From NCBI RefSeq assembly GCF_918797505.1, contig NC_092794.1:71709345-71773344 (forward strand): a stretch of 64,000 bases of DNA. The letters are read 5' to 3'. The notes below the pieces were generated by a model, which did no database searches, was not told the origin of the DNA, and worked only from the letters and a program-made list of their open reading frames with translations. The position numbers and the translations under genes were made by a program. This DNA comes from Bemisia tabaci (lineage: Eukaryota; Arthropoda; Insecta; Hemiptera; Aleyrodidae). Every line of letters begins with the position of its first letter. Position 1 is the stretch's first letter. Shown here piece by piece: positions 1 through 11,574 of this stretch.

Positions 1-1625
1 AAATGGGCTCCGAACATGGTGGACTCATAGACTCCGGTCACGCGAGTCAAGATTTTCCCGAACCACTTAGACCTCGATTATATACACCCGGTCCTCCTCA
101 CCCGAACACATGTAAACACCTGTAAATATTAAATCGTATTAGTAAAACACCTTTAGCCCGCGCCGCCGAGGGTCACCCGAGGAGCCCTATGGGCAGGTGA
201 GCTAGAGTCCGAGCGATAAAAAGTCTCCAATGTTGCCGATCCGTCAGATTTCTTCTTAAAGCTACAATTACATTTCGTACAATTTCAACGTTTGAGCGGC
301 AACCTCTGTCTGAATCAAAGGTGACGCGTCCATAAAAATACCCAATTGGGAGCGTGTCGGCATGGGTGGAGGCACTCGCGGGCATCTCCCGATTGTTTAC
401 TCGTAATTTAATATTTAAAATACACCAAAGTGCTTCACTACCTATCGCGCTCTACGTAACCAGTGTTGTCAACCACTGAGCCACAGAAAATATTGGTTAT
501 CTTGAAAAACTAAAAATCAAACCTTCATTTATTGCTAAATCGTTGGAAATAAACTAGAGGGCATTCTCATTTTTATAGGTGATGCAACCTTAACGCTATA
601 TTTTTATCACACACGCAACAATATTTTAATGTTTTCTTTTACCAACCAGACTAATCATTCCTAAAAACTAAAGATAATTCCCTTTTTTCTCTTATTTTTT
701 TCATTTTTCTGTTTTATTTTTGTTTTATTTTTGTTTTATTTTTTTTCTTTAAGATGACAAATAAAACAATTTTCGATGTAGCCAATCATGTAAACCGTCA
801 AGTCAACCTAAAATCTAAACTTCAAATCAGCAAGGACATATTATGACTTTCCAACCGCGATCAATGAAAAAATCAAAAAGAAAAATGCCTTCCAAAGTCA
901 AGATACTTCACGCACATCCGCGGAGTTAAAATATTTGTATATCACCGAAGATTTGAAGTATCTCGTAACAGGTGCTATACACTGAATTAACTTCAACATA
1001 AATAGGTTTCCAGTTTGAAAAATCAATGATATTCACTTATTCAAGAAATCCTCATTCCTTTACTTCTATTTGATAGTCCTTTTTTTGATCCACCAATTCA
1101 AAAAATCTGGCAACCCTGGCACAAATTCGTCGAAGTTTCGATTAACCCGTCACCATACGGTGCGGTAGGCGCAGCTGCCCTCGGATCGTAAAAAAAAGAA
1201 ACGAATCGAAAAATCAAACACCATCGAAACATCCGACAGGGAAGAGATAAGTAAAGAAGAATAAAAATTCAAATAAAAAATTATCGTGCATGGACAGTGC
1301 TGGTGATTTGGGGCGTCCTGGACGCAAAGGCTAGTGACTGGTGAGAAGGAGGGCCGGGGGGGTAGTTGAAAGCTGGTACATGATCATAAACAATGTAATT
1401 AATAGACGGTAAAATTTAAATACGTCATGATCGAGTTTGCATTGCATTTGCCGCTAGGGTCGCGATGAGGAGAGTGGGGGTTGCTTCGACAGCGGCACGT
1501 TAGGTTAGGTTTATGTGGGGCTGGCAGCATCATTCATCACACAACGTGGAGAAAACTCGACTACGCGGTAAAAACGCGGGTTCTTACTTGCAAGTGCAAT
1601 CTCATGGTCCAAAAATGCAGTATAA
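1..1625. other. Unique AT-rich spacer
   Basis: No gene or complete transposon was recognised. The stretch is AT-rich and holds a short T-rich tandem tract at about 709-752 made of TTTTATTTTTG-like units. Both strands have frequent stops, and the short open frames show no recognisable protein signature. Confidence 0.6.
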
Positions 1626-2310
1626 TCTCTGGAGGGCGGCAAATTTTTTCAATTTTTTATATGCAGGTATTAAAAAAATATTGGATTTAGAACAAAAAAA
1701 TTATAAACGAGAAAGTGACAAAATCTCTCATTTCCTGAGAGTAGAGTGATTTTTAATTTTGTTGTCTTCCACCGGTGATACAAGAGACTGAACCTTTAAT
1801 TAGTCGAGTTAAGAGAGAAACCAAACACACAATTAGGCCTGGAGCGGCGCGGCGATCGGCATGTAACACATATTAGCGCCTACAAGACTGCACGAATACT
1901 TCACGCATGGCATCGAACACAGTGCGGTCAGTGCGGTCAACGTGAAACGCATGGCGCCTACAAGACTACGTGAATACTTCACGCACTGCGCCAAACACGG
2001 TGCGATCTGCGCGGCGCGGAAGTTAAAATCATTAAACCACATTCATGTTTCTTCTTTCATAATTTTTTCGTTCATATCTTATGAATGGAAGGCCTTGTCC
2101 ACAGAGAGATAGGTTTACGAAACCTAACTTTTGCTAGTAGTGTTGACAGGGCATGCCCAAAACATGTGTTCAACACGAGTAAACGCGTCTTATGCGCCCC
2201 TCACCCGATGGCACGTTCACTTGATGGTTTTTATTGATTTTTCAATACGAATGAGAAGATGGCGGCAAAACAGGCGGCCCATGGGCGGAAAGTAGGCAAA
2301 TCCGGCCCTG
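1626..2310 (+). mobile_element. Family E hAT-like non-autonomous element, left end missing
   Basis: The right end matches the complete copies at 12719 and 33244, finishing in CAAATCCGGCCCTG. The left terminal inverted repeat is absent, and homology starts near GGGCGGCAAAT. Two units of the internal 69-bp minisatellite lie at about 1876-2017. No transposase is encoded. The hAT assignment comes from the 8-bp duplications of the other copies. The missing left end means no duplication can be tested here. Confidence 0.75.
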
Positions 2311-2316
2311 TACCTA

Positions 2317-2477
2317 TCGCCAAAAATTCAAAGTTTTTGTTGGAGCAAATTTTGCAGAAATAGAACTTGAAGTTTATCTTCTACATTGAGTCTTATGCAG
2401 CAGCCGAACTTTAAACCTCCTTTTCTCGGTTCGATCCGGATGTGGCTTGGTTCCTTTCTGTTTTACTCCGTCCATTT
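2317..2477 (+). repeat. Family R interspersed repeat fragment
   Basis: About 155 bp with clear similarity to 15148-15315, sharing TTTTTGTTGGAGCAAATTTT and TTGAGTCTTATGCAG. No terminal repeats are visible. It abuts the right end of the family E copy. The class is unknown. Confidence 0.6.
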
Positions 2478-2571
2478 CACGACCATCATCACCATTGTCA
2501 TTTTATGACCGTATTCATCTAATGGCTCGATGTGAGAGTGTGGCACTCGCTTAATATCTTGAGATACTATA

Positions 2572-2824
2572 CTGCCGTGCTAAGGAAAAACGCCGTATGA
2601 ACATTCGAGAGTTGCCAAATTTCCTACGATAAAATGCTTATTTTTGGGTAAAATTATGATTATTTTTCCTTAAAATTTTCAGAAGTTTCAGATCAAAGTA
2701 TCAACAATATTATCTCAGAAATTGGTTCAAAAAATTCAAAAAAAAATTCTGAAAATTAGCGATTTGCCAGGGGAAATTTGGCAACGCCTGAAGGCTCATA
2801 CGGCGTTCTTCCTTCGCACGGCAG
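2572..2824 (+). mobile_element. Family A MITE, complete (253 bp)
   Basis: Roughly 50-bp terminal inverted repeats begin CTGCCGTGCTAAGG and end in CGGCAG. The element is flanked by a 4-bp duplication TATA (2568-2571 and 2825-2828). It has no coding capacity. The arms pair, so the transcript could fold into a long hairpin. The superfamily is not assigned. It abuts the family I copy. Confidence 0.9.
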
Positions 2825-2835
2825 TATAGTTACTC

Positions 2836-3147
2836 TAGAGTCCCTTTATACTGAGAGTCAAGACAACACCCCTCATGGAGTCACAAACGGGAATGAAGAT
2901 TACACAAATTGAACGTTTTTCGTAATCTTTGATCGGCTCATTTTTAAATTCCTTTCTCCGTTCCTTCGCTCATTCCGTTTGTTCCTTGTCGAACCCGAAA
3001 TTCCTCGGTCCATTCCAGATTATAATCTTTGCAATTGGTGAAAATGCAATCTTTATTCCCGTTTGTGACACTGTGAAGGCCTAAAATCCGGTTAACCAAT
3101 CAGAAATGGATTCGCATTGTCTTGACTCTCAGTGTAAAGGGACTCTA
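2836..3147 (+). mobile_element. Family I element with 8-bp duplication (312 bp)
   Basis: Terminal inverted repeats start TAGAGTCCCTTTA. The perfect 8-bp duplication AGTTACTC lies at 2828-2835 and 3148-3155. The second copy is at 35528-35844 in reverse orientation, with its own perfect 8-bp duplication. Eight-bp duplications suggest hAT-type mobilisation (inference). There is no coding capacity. Confidence 0.85.
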
Positions 3148-3248
3148 AGTTACTCTAGCGTAGGAGCATGAGTCCCCCCAATTTCCGAGACATTTAGATT
3201 CCTGAGTTGAGCAAATACGTACGATACGAGCGGAAGAGCCGAGAGTAG

Positions 3249-3411
3249 CAGTGGCGTGGCGTGAGTGATCGATTATCGATATTGCCCCATTTGAATCCGT
3301 GGTAAAGAATCGATTATTCAGGGTTCGCTGCGAATGCCCTGTTAATCGATCCTTTTCTATAGGTTCAAATGGCAGATCAATCGATATATCGCAAAGCACG
3401 CCACGTCACTG
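3249..3411 (+). mobile_element. Family H hAT-like MITE (163 bp)
   Basis: Termini are CAGTGGCGTGGCGTG on the left and its imperfect inverse on the right. The perfect 8-bp duplication GAGAGTAG lies at 3241-3248 and 3412-3419. CAGTGG-type ends plus an 8-bp duplication fit the hAT superfamily. Six copies are in this window. The interior carries GATCGATT and ATCGATA repeats and no ORF. Confidence 0.9.
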
Positions 3412-3419
3412 GAGAGTAG

Positions 3420-3848
3420 CGCGGTAACTCCCGGAGCAACACTCTCACCGCGGCACGGCACGCCTTGTCCCATTGTAAGCGTTCCTTTATCTCGCGTTCC
3501 CGTTGGCGGTACTTTCTTCAGCATCCCGCGTCCCGGACGCTATCGCCGATAACTTCCCTTTTTCTGGATTCCGGTGAAACGGAACGGTGAACGGTTCCCT
3601 TCCGAAAATGTCCCCGAGCCTTCGACCGACTTCCGCCACCAGATCCAGCCGAAACCACGTATCCGTCCTCGCTCCCCGCTTCCAGATACGCCGTTTCGCC
3701 GCGCGTGTTTTTGCGAGTCTCCATCGAGGTGCACGTAATTTTCCTCGCCGCACAGTGGAACGAGGTCGGAAGTAAAGAGGAGAAAGACTCTTGAAGCTGT
3801 AATATCTCCATCGATGCGAAACTTAAAGGTTAAAAAGTGGTTTCATTG
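3420..3848. promoter_or_regulatory. CpG-rich patch, possible promoter or first exon
   Basis: GC- and CpG-rich relative to its surroundings, with overlapping open frames on both strands (for example minus 3518-3811). That is expected by chance at this base composition. No splice or start signal decides a gene. A regulatory or 5' exon role is only inferred from the CpG content. Confidence 0.2.
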
Positions 3849-4072
3849 CACTGGAAAAAAAAACACATTGGATCTAGAGTCCAGACTCTTAAAAACACCG
3901 ACAAGAATACTCTTGATTCAATCTGATTTAAGCTTAAATCAAGAACCAAGCCTCTTAATTTGAGCGGATTTCCTTTCGATTTAAGCTAAAATCTGATTGA
4001 ATCAAGAGTCCATTTTTTGTCCATGTTTTCAAGAGTCTGGACTCTAGATCTAATGTGTTTTTTTTTCCAGTG
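3849..4072 (+). mobile_element. Family F foldback element (CACTGG...CCAGTG)
   Basis: Long imperfect inverted repeats begin CACTGGAAAAAA and contain GGATCTAGAGTCCAGACTCT. The related copy is at 15980-16208 and a fragment at 28892. The centre contains inverted ATTCAATCTGATTTAAGC blocks. No target duplication is resolved. CACTG ends recall CMC-type elements (inference). Confidence 0.75.
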
Positions 4073-4208
4073 TGGTCTTGTCCGAACATTTTCTGTCGGT
4101 AATACCCCTTAGAATTGATAATGCGACAAAACGAAAAACAAAATTTGAGTGAATACTTTAATATTGAACCTCGCTCAAGGGTTTGCTCTACTGTGCGTCC
4201 CCTCCGCC

Positions 4209-4232
4209 GTGCCCCCCCCCCCCACCCCCCCC
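4209..4232. repeat. Poly-C tract
   Basis: A near-homopolymer C run broken by a single A. It is prone to sequencing error and slippage. Confidence 0.9.
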
Positions 4233-4258
4233 CCTGGCCCGGGGGCTGAGAAAAGAAC

Positions 4259-4519
4259 CTGCCGTGCTAAGGAAGAACGCTCTGTGAACCGTCAGAGGTT
4301 GCAAAATCTCGTTTGGTCAAACACGAGTTTTTTTGGGGGAAATTATGAATATCCTTCGTTTATTTTTTCAGAAAAATATTTTTCGCAGGTTGATCTTACG
4401 CATTTGGAATATTTCCGAGTGAATGAACATATTTTTTATCATAAATAAATGTACTTTCGAGGAGGATTTTGAAACATTCGACTGTTCATGCGGCGTTTAT
4501 CTGCGCTGTGGCACGGCAA
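4259..4519 (+). mobile_element. Family A MITE, diverged
   Basis: The left end is CTGCCGTGCTAAGGAAG and the right end is diverged, finishing GGCACGGCAA. Flanks show no matching 4-bp duplication. At 261 bp it is slightly longer than the standard 253 bp, so this is an old copy. Confidence 0.65.
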
Positions 4520-5026
4520 AGCTGATGTTGAAGTGTTTCACTTTTCAATGAAAGACCTCCGCTCCGTTCCGAACTTGGAGCATATTTACAATGTTTGCGC
4601 AACGCACGCCGGCTCAAATCATTGTGATAGCCTTTAAATTTTCAGGAACCTCGCGTTGGTTTTGTGCGTTGGGAACAAAGTTCGGCAGCTTGCAGAGACG
4701 TGTCCCACCCCACGCTTCTCATTATTCATCATTAGAGATCGATTGAGAGCTGGCTTGAAATGTATGGGAACAGTTATGCCCGTAAGGAATAGCGTTAAAT
4801 TTTCAATGTACTTTGCTTTCAGTTGGGTAGCCAGGGGAAGAGCGGTTCAAGCGGTTCTGGACAACCTCTTTTGACAAGACAATTTTCCTCCAAAAATCTA
4901 ATTTTTCTTGATTTTCGGGAAAAGAGTCTAGTTTTCCTCATTTTTTGGCAATCTGAGAATATTATGGACAGGCTGCTAAAATTCCGTATGCTATGAATGA
5001 CCCTTGCAAAAAGTGTTAGGCTATTT
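4520..5026. other. Spacer without recognised features
   Basis: AT-rich sequence with only short open frames. I see no gene, no terminal repeats and no tandem array. Confidence 0.6.
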
Positions 5027-5165
5027 CGACCACATTTTGTATAAAGAGGCCATTATTTTTGGCTCATCTATAAAAATAAGCCATTCTGTACAGGGAAATC
5101 AATGACATTTATATTGTTTCTAATATGATCCAGAAATAGTGGCTCCTTATTGCAAAATATAGTCC
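5027..5165 (+). mobile_element. Family U short inverted-repeat element
   Basis: Imperfect inverted repeats at 5027-5053 and 5140-5165 (right arm GGCTCCTTATTGCAAAATAT) flank an AT-rich core. A fragment of the same family lies at 12536-12575. No duplication is resolved and there is no coding capacity. Confidence 0.5.
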
Positions 5166-5524
5166 AATTGTTAAAGTAGTTTTCATACTGTATAAATGCA
5201 AAGATTAAATTCCTTAAATTTAAAATATGCCTGAAGATGTGCTAATAATGTACATTTTGCATTTCCGCAGCGTCTAAACCAGTTTCGAACTCTAGTTAAA
5301 AATTATGACAGAGGTTATTCTCATTACTTGGGTTCTTTTAATCCAAATTTCCAAAGATGTCTTGAGTTCTTGAAAAAATTCAAATGTTTAGGAGGTTCTT
5401 TACAATCTAGACGAGAATTTTTGAACCTCAAACATTATCAACTCGCCATCTTTATTGTCTTATGGAAGCTCAACTCAATTTGTCTAGCTAGACGTTCATT
5501 TTCCCCATCTGCATATCGATCGCT

Positions 5525-5758
5525 ACAGTGGGAAACCATGTATCTACGTTTGCGACGTTGCAGACTTCCTACCAAACTCTATTTTTTCCAAATGGAGTAA
5601 ATGCAATTTCTTGACATCTTCCTTGAATTTTCCTCTTTGCAAGCAGAATATTTTGTAAAAATCTAAAGTTATACATTTTGCCTCTTCCTCCTTGAAAGCA
5701 TCAAAATGGAGTGGAAACAAAACACTGAAAAGGAGTTACGCGGTTTCGCACTTCAGCC
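5525..5758 (+). mobile_element. Family P MITE
   Basis: The left arm contains GGGAAACCATGTATCTACG and GACGTTGCAGACTTCCT. The right arm is the inverse, TTACGCGGTTTCGCACTT. Related copies are at 46728-46968 and, inverted, 54385-54628. It is non-coding. Confidence 0.65.
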
Positions 5759-6082
5759 ATTGTTATGAATGAACTGGCTGAAGTTCAAGAGCAAATTGCA
5801 AACCAATCAATATCGTCGAGGGAAAAAATCCCCGGTTCCGCACAGGTTTTCGCCACACAATTTCCCAGAGGCGAAAATCTGACGGACAGTGGAGTTGGCG
5901 TTATAACCTAATTATTCACGAAGAAGACAAATTGAGGGCCGAAGGGCGCAAAGGCCTGCAAAATTTCTGAATAATGGGCGAGCATTAGCGCGGAATTCCT
6001 GCGAGGAGGGTCGAGGAGAAAATTGCGAACAACTGCGGACACTGCGGTGTGCGAAATTATTGTCGAACAATATGAGCGAGCA
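5759..6082. other. Spacer without recognised features
   Basis: Unique-looking sequence between a family P and a family A copy. No supported gene or repeat. Confidence 0.55.
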
Positions 6083-6335
6083 CTGCCGTGCTTAGGAAGA
6101 ACGCCGTATGAACATTCCGACGTTGCCAAATTTCCTTTGATAAAATGTTCATTTTTGAGGGAAAGAATGCATATTTTTCCTTGACATTTTCAGACGTTTT
6201 AGATCAAATTAAGAGCAAAATTATCCTAGAAATTGGCAGACAAATATTCACTCATTTTCAGAAAAATGTATGATTTGCCAGGGGAAATTTGGCAACGCCT
6301 GAAGGCTCATGCGGCGTTCTTCCCTAGCACGGCGG
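6083..6335 (+). mobile_element. Family A MITE, complete (253 bp)
   Basis: Ends are CTGCCGTGCTTAGG and CACGGCGG, with the 4-bp duplication AGCA at 6079-6082 and 6336-6339. Length is identical to the copies at 2572, 23873, 34492 and 41202. Confidence 0.88.
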
Positions 6336-6339
6336 AGCA

Positions 6340-7685
6340 GACGCCGACGGTGGCGGAAGAGGCGCTCGCAGGTCGTAAGTACGCAGTGCGAGGGAGATAA
6401 ACACTTAAATGGAATAGGTAATTACGCTGCTGTCTTTATATTACGCTCAAAGTACGTAAGTACTTGTTTATAGAATATATTTCAGTTTCTTATTTACCAT
6501 TCCCCATTTGCAACAGTTCGAATCATTATTTTCGCTCGGTACTTAAGCTCTAATCTGTAATTGGTTTTTCTACTACACACAACGCAATCACTACCACGGC
6601 CGAGCCAATCGCGGAGCGTTATTTATCACTAATATAAGTCAAACAGTTGCTGAGTAGACAAGCCACATCCTGTGTTCATATGAATAATTTCCCCGTGCCT
6701 TTTATTCTCCTTCATTTGCCCCCGCCCCTCTCCCTTGCGCACCATCATTCATGACTCTATTTTTGTTTTCCCGTGCCTCGTTAATACTGCAGAACATTTC
6801 GCCGTTGCCGCGTGCGAAGTGGATGTTTACTATCGCAAGGAATGCTAGTTAACGCAGTCGCCAGATCCCAAATAAATTACACCCAAGATTAAGCCATCCA
6901 AGTGCGTATTCGGACAAATTTGGCAACGCCGCTCGTAAAGCAGTTGGATATTGAATCTGCCAGGGATCCCGGAGGATCGAATGCCCATGCACGCTCTTGC
7001 CGATTTTCTTACAAGAGTCAGTACGGCGAATATACCATGGGGGGAAAAGATCTGAAATTATCTGCAGTTCGAAAACGCTGCTCATGTAAATTTCAAATCA
7101 ATCTGTTGCAGCTTCCACCGACAATGCATTCATGGTGAACCATGACTTCATATTAACTGCTGGCCCTCTCCAGGCATTTCGCCTTTGATCTCGAAATTAA
7201 CGCTCACTGCAGAAGTATCGGATCAACACCAAAATTTTAGAAAGAAATTTGGAAAATGCTGATTGAGCAAGCTGTCATCAAGTATATAACGGAGAGCTCC
7301 TTTCTGATATATGCACGCACTTACACATTTACTGTAATGTTTATCGTGTTTAAAGTTTGTCTAGCTAGGAAAGTGTATTTTCGCTCCGGTTGAGCTCATA
7401 GTTTGGTCAACGAAAGTGATGCCCACATCACATCACACATTGTGCGATGGCTATCTTAAGGGTCTTTCAGACGTCCATAATTCAGATCAACAGATTGGAT
7501 TGGAGCGCAGGAAAATTATTTCATCATTTTAAGATTTAACCCATGAAGACCTTTAAGGATTGATGATGTTGTGGTATACACAACATGTGGTGTATATCGC
7601 GAACGATTTAATATTTTTTTATTTACCTTTTCTATGGTGTAAGCCAATATTTTGTCAAGTAATTGAGCTTGAACTGAGCTTCTTG
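6340..7685. other. Spacer, 1.3 kb, without recognised genes
   Basis: AT-rich. Short overlapping open frames on both strands near 6850-7138 have no family signature. No terminal repeats or tandem arrays are seen. Confidence 0.55.
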
Positions 7686-7959
7686 CAGGCTGATTGTTGA
7701 AAATGGTAGACTAAGCTACAGACAAAGAAGATGTGAGGAGTATGGATCGATCCGATTGGTTGAAATGGGAAGTTCTTATAGACTAAGGGAGAAAACAATG
7801 GACTAATACAGGGTCTCTCATGGGTTGTCGTTAATTAGTCTATAACTTACCTTCTTCGTCCATCGCAACCACCTGCCTCTATCAATAGGATCCCTCCATA
7901 TCCTTTTTTTTCTTCTTTGTCTATAGCTTTGTCTATCAATTTCAACAATCAGCCCGCTG
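7686..7959 (+). mobile_element. Family T1 MITE (GCGGGCTGATT termini)
   Basis: Inverted termini are CAGGCTGATTG on the left and CAATCAGCCCGCTG on the right. The subterminal motif GATAGACAAAG appears near both ends, and CTAGTCTATAACTTAC-type repeats occur inside. Other copies are at 9174, 10809, 12624 (split) and 29462. No ORF. The target duplication is not resolved. Confidence 0.75.
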
Positions 7960-8080
7960 GAGTGGAACGAGTGGTCAAGGAAGCCCGACCAATTGCCCGG
8001 AAAGCGAAAGTGGGATAGAGCTGTGGAGGGAGTGCGGGCACTCTAAACTGGGTCAGATTATTACAAGGACCGAAAGTGAC

Positions 8081-8222
8081 CAGCGAATCATCGGCTATCG
8101 ATATCCTCCCATTTGAAACTATGGTAAAGAATCGATTATTAAGGTGCACCCTGATAATCGATCTTTTCAATGGATTCAAATGGCAGATCAATCGATTCAT
8201 CGCAAAGCACGACTCGCTACTG
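8081..8222 (+). mobile_element. Family H hAT-like MITE (142 bp)
   Basis: Diverged copy with a 7-of-8 duplication, AAAGTGAC (8073-8080) and AAAGTGAT (8223-8230). The left terminus is degraded (CAGCGAATC). The interior GTAAAGAATCGATTATTA matches the copy at 3249. Confidence 0.8.
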
Positions 8223-8230
8223 AAAGTGAT

Positions 8231-9173
8231 GCCCGAAAGCACACGAGGCCCGTAATCCTCGATCCACAGCAATTCAACAAGCTTACAGTCTCCGTGACCA
8301 GGTGACAACGTGAAAATACGCATTGTATAATATCCGAATAATAACCATTATTACCCCGCCGTTGTTTACGATATACTTTAAGTCAGCTCTAACTCGCCCG
8401 GGAAATATCTCCGCACGACAGGGCTTCCCAAACAGTCAGCTCCTCACAAAGATAGAACTATCTTGAGCTCGCCGTAAATATTTTTAAGATTTCGAATTAA
8501 AGTTTTACACTCTCATCAACTATACAAATTCAGTTGGCACCACTGCCCGCTTCTATCTCTATAGAAGTGCTAGGCAATGAAATAAATAAGTCTTCGAGTT
8601 GTTTGAGAGTTGTCGAGAGAATGAGTAGTTTTGAACAAGAATGTTTTACATTTAAGCACTCGACTGATAAAAGGCGCCTCTCACTATCATCCAACCATTA
8701 GAATTCCAAAATATTAGGATGCTGCAGCTGCCGAACATCTCAAAAGCTATTTTCATCATGGCAAAAAAGTACTTATATTTATAGGAAAGATTAGCTGGTA
8801 ATACCATTGTTTAATGATTTTAATATCAATGGTGACGGAAAACATAACAAGCGCTCCAAAAATTGACTTCACTGAAAATTTGGTAGTTTCGTTTCCTTAC
8901 ATTCAGCAGTTAAAAATAGCGTGCGAACACTTCTCAGCCTTTTCTATTTTATTCAAGGTTTTCACTAATCACTTTTTTTATACCTGCACTCTTCTTTAAA
9001 ACTTTAAATCAGTCAATTACTTCCTATTTAAAGCTTTTTGATTACGCGCTAAAAATAACTCTTTGAGGTGAAAGTACAAAATTAGACTCGGTGTGTCCTC
9101 TCACTCACAGAAAATTTCAGCAGGGAGCAATTCAGTTGATGACTTCATTAGCAGCTGAATTTCCACTTGGTGC
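8231..9173. other. Spacer without recognised features
   Basis: AT-rich and unique-looking. A 61-codon open frame at 8814-8999 is unremarkable. No repeats are recognised. Confidence 0.55.
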
Positions 9174-9360
9174 TGCGGGCTGATTATTGAAATTGGTATA
9201 AAGAGTGATAGTCAAAGAATACAAAAAGGATGCGGAGGGATCCTTTTGGCGTAGGCGGGTGGTTACAATGGTCAAAGGAGGTAGGTAAAAGACTAACTAA
9301 GGGCTACCCAAGGAGTTCGTTAGTCCCTAGAGTTAGTCCATCATTAACCCCCTCAGTCGA
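9174..9360 (-). mobile_element. Family T1 MITE fragment
   Basis: Starts CTGCGGGCTGATTATTG and follows the inverse of the copy at 7686. It is lost where a purine-rich tract starts near 9365, so the far end is missing. Confidence 0.65.
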
Positions 9361-9364
9361 TAAA

Positions 9365-9540
9365 AACGAAGATACGATAGACGAAGAACGATAAAGAAGA
9401 AGAAGAAGGAAAACTGAAAGAAGTAGAAGAGGAGGAAGATGAAAAGAAGGAGAGGAAGGAGAGGAAGAAATGAAAAATAAATTGAGTAGAAAGTTTAATA
9501 AGAGAAAGAAGAGGAAGAAAGAAAGGGAAGAAGCGTCGAA
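9365..9540. repeat. GA-rich low-complexity tract
   Basis: Purine-rich sequence dominated by GAAGAAG and GGAGGAAG words. The minus-strand open frames here encode only Ser/Phe/Leu low-complexity peptides and are rejected as genes. Confidence 0.8.
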
Positions 9541-9757
9541 AATGCATGTAAAATTTCTATAGAACATTTTCTCCTGTTTACATATTGTGGTAGGAAGGGT
9601 AAAATCGCTAGCAACACGTTTAAACGAAAACAATTATTCTGATACCACTATTCAAACTCTTGAGAGCGCATATTGCCTACCCTCTCAAATGAAGGAAAAT
9701 TGAATCCAAGAAGCTGCACCACAAACAAAGTTTCCGGTTCGTGCTCCCAATACGTCA

Positions 9758-10100
9758 CTGACGCGACGCGACCTGCTGCTCCATAACAGTATCCGGATCC
9801 GACTTCATGTTATATTCGTCAAAAATTAATAATTATCTGGCTCACAATTGGCCTCCTTCATGCTGTAATGAACCAAGCGAATAAATATTCAGCGAATAGA
9901 TAATAAATGGCGAATAAGTAGAAAATAAATAATTAGAGAATAAATGTCAATTCATTTGGGTCCATTCCTATAGGTTGAAACGATCCGCGACACGATCCAA
10001 TCAGCGTCCACCAAGAACCACCACCTGCCACCCTGTTCGCCCTTCTTGCCACTTTCTTTTGCACCACGCCATTATGCCGACTAGAATCAATGACCAATAA
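9758..10100. repeat. 343-bp tandem duplication, unit 1
   Basis: Begins CTGACGCGACGCGACC. It aligns over its whole length with the unit starting 343 bp downstream, sharing TGCTCCATAACAG, ATGTTATATTCGTC and ATCAGCGTCCACCAAG. Intermediate divergence suggests an old duplication. Confidence 0.75.
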
Positions 10101-10443
10101 CTGACGCGACGCGACTTGCTGCTCCATAACAGCATCCGAATCCGACTTGATGTTATATTCGTCGAAAATCAATGATATATCTGGCTCACACTTATTGGCA
10201 ATGGGCGTCCTCTGTAGCATAGACCAAGAGAAATCATATTTGGAGAGTAGATAGGTAATAAATAGAGAATAGATACAAAATAAATAAATAATTAGAGAAT
10301 AAATGTTTATTCACTTGGGTGCTTGCCTACAGGTCGAGAGGTTGAGAGGATTCGCGACACGGTCCAATCAGCGTCCACCAAGAACCACCATCTACCACCC
10401 AGAACCACGATCGTCGCCAGTTTACCTGCCACTCTCTTCTGCT
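10101..10443. repeat. 343-bp tandem duplication, unit 2
   Basis: Begins CTGACGCGACGCGACT. On the minus strand a frame reading LIFDEYNIKSDSDAVMEQQ is shared with unit 1 as LIFDEYNMKSDPDTVMEQQ, so a decayed coding piece may have been duplicated. No protein family is recognised. Confidence 0.7.
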
Positions 10444-10808
10444 CTCCTGATCCAGGCTTGTGACCGCGATCGCCTAAAATCACTGTGATTTTGAGTAGCA
10501 GTTTAAATTACACTGTGACTGGCGAGGAACACCTGTTACTCTGCACTTGTTTTGGCAGTTTTTGCCTTAAGTTAAACGCTAATAGTAAAAAAGTGAGCTA
10601 CCAAAACTGTAGTTTCAAAGGGCGATAAAAATTAACGAATGAGCTTGCACAAGATTAATCATTTCTTACAATTGGGTACAATGCGATTGCAATAACGTAC
10701 CAATAATGCCACCTGCTACTTTTAACATATGTGATTCCACGAACGGTTGGAATTGGCGGTATTTTTAAGTTATCCTGTGAAAAATCATTCATGGCGCAAC
10801 TCACGACT
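10444..10808. other. Spacer without recognised features
   Basis: No gene or repeat was recognised between the tandem duplication and the next family T1 copy. Confidence 0.55.
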
Positions 10809-11110
10809 CCAGCAAGCCGATTGTTGAAATTGATAGACAAAGCTACAGACAAAGATGACATGAAAGGGATATGTGACATCCTATTGATGGAAGCGGGTGG
10901 TTGCATGGAAAAAGGAGGTATCGGTGATGGAACTAACTAACGGCAACCCGCATGAGAGACCCTATAGTTAGTCCATCATTTACCCCCTTAGTCTACAAGA
11001 ACCACACATTTCAACCAATAGGATCGCTCCACTCTCAATGTCTTCTTTGTCTAAAGCTTTGTCTACTAATTTCAACAATCGGCAATCGGATTTAACAATC
11101 GGCCTGCTGG
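10809..11110 (-). mobile_element. Family T1 MITE, near complete
   Basis: Termini CCAGCAAGCCGATTG and CAATCGGCCTGCTGG form inverted repeats. The subterminal GATAGACAAAG motif is present. A short extra TCGG-type duplication (CAATCGG repeated) sits near the right end. Confidence 0.75.
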
Positions 11111-11574
11111 AATTTCTCAAAGGTTAGGAATCCCTGGTGAGTGGCTAGACAAAGCTAAGAAGCTTAAGAACGGGGTGTTGGGGTCGATGGATGACCCTTG
11201 GTCGAGTATGCTCGGACTCAACGACAAGACGAGAGCGCTGAGTGTGAATGCTGATAGAAGTATCAATTACAGTATTATTGAGGGAGCTTAATGGACACGT
11301 GCCGGTGCCGTGCTTGCTTGTGCCCATGCGTTATGCGTTATGCGTTATGCGTTATGCGTCTCCCCCTTTTATTTACTGGCTCGGCTCCGGAATTATGAAA
11401 TTATCCCCGCGTAAAGCCTTTGTTACCGCTCCAAGGTAGCCGAGCACTTTTGCTCTCAGTGATCTGCCATTGCGTTGGAATGGGGGGATCACTTCACGCT
11501 AAGGTATTTTTGCGTCTCTCATGGAAAAAAGCGGATTGCTGATTCGACAATTAAATTGTTCAAAAATATGTCCG
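11111..11574. other. Spacer with one microsatellite
   Basis: Contains the GCGTTAT array at 11326-11359. Otherwise nothing recognised. Confidence 0.55.
11326..11359 (+). repeat. Microsatellite (GCGTTAT)n
   Basis: Four consecutive heptamer units followed by a partial unit. It lies in unique-looking sequence. Confidence 0.92.

Noticed and set aside
1498..1512. Two TTAGG units, the insect telomere motif
   Set aside because: Only two units with a mismatch context. No array, so chance is likely.
1876..2017. Regular repeats resembling a CRISPR array
   Set aside because: The units are adjacent with no unique spacers, and the same unit sits inside several transposon copies.
9304..9633. A 109-codon minus-strand open frame
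   Set aside because: It is a translation of GA-rich low-complexity sequence, mostly Ser, Phe and Leu.
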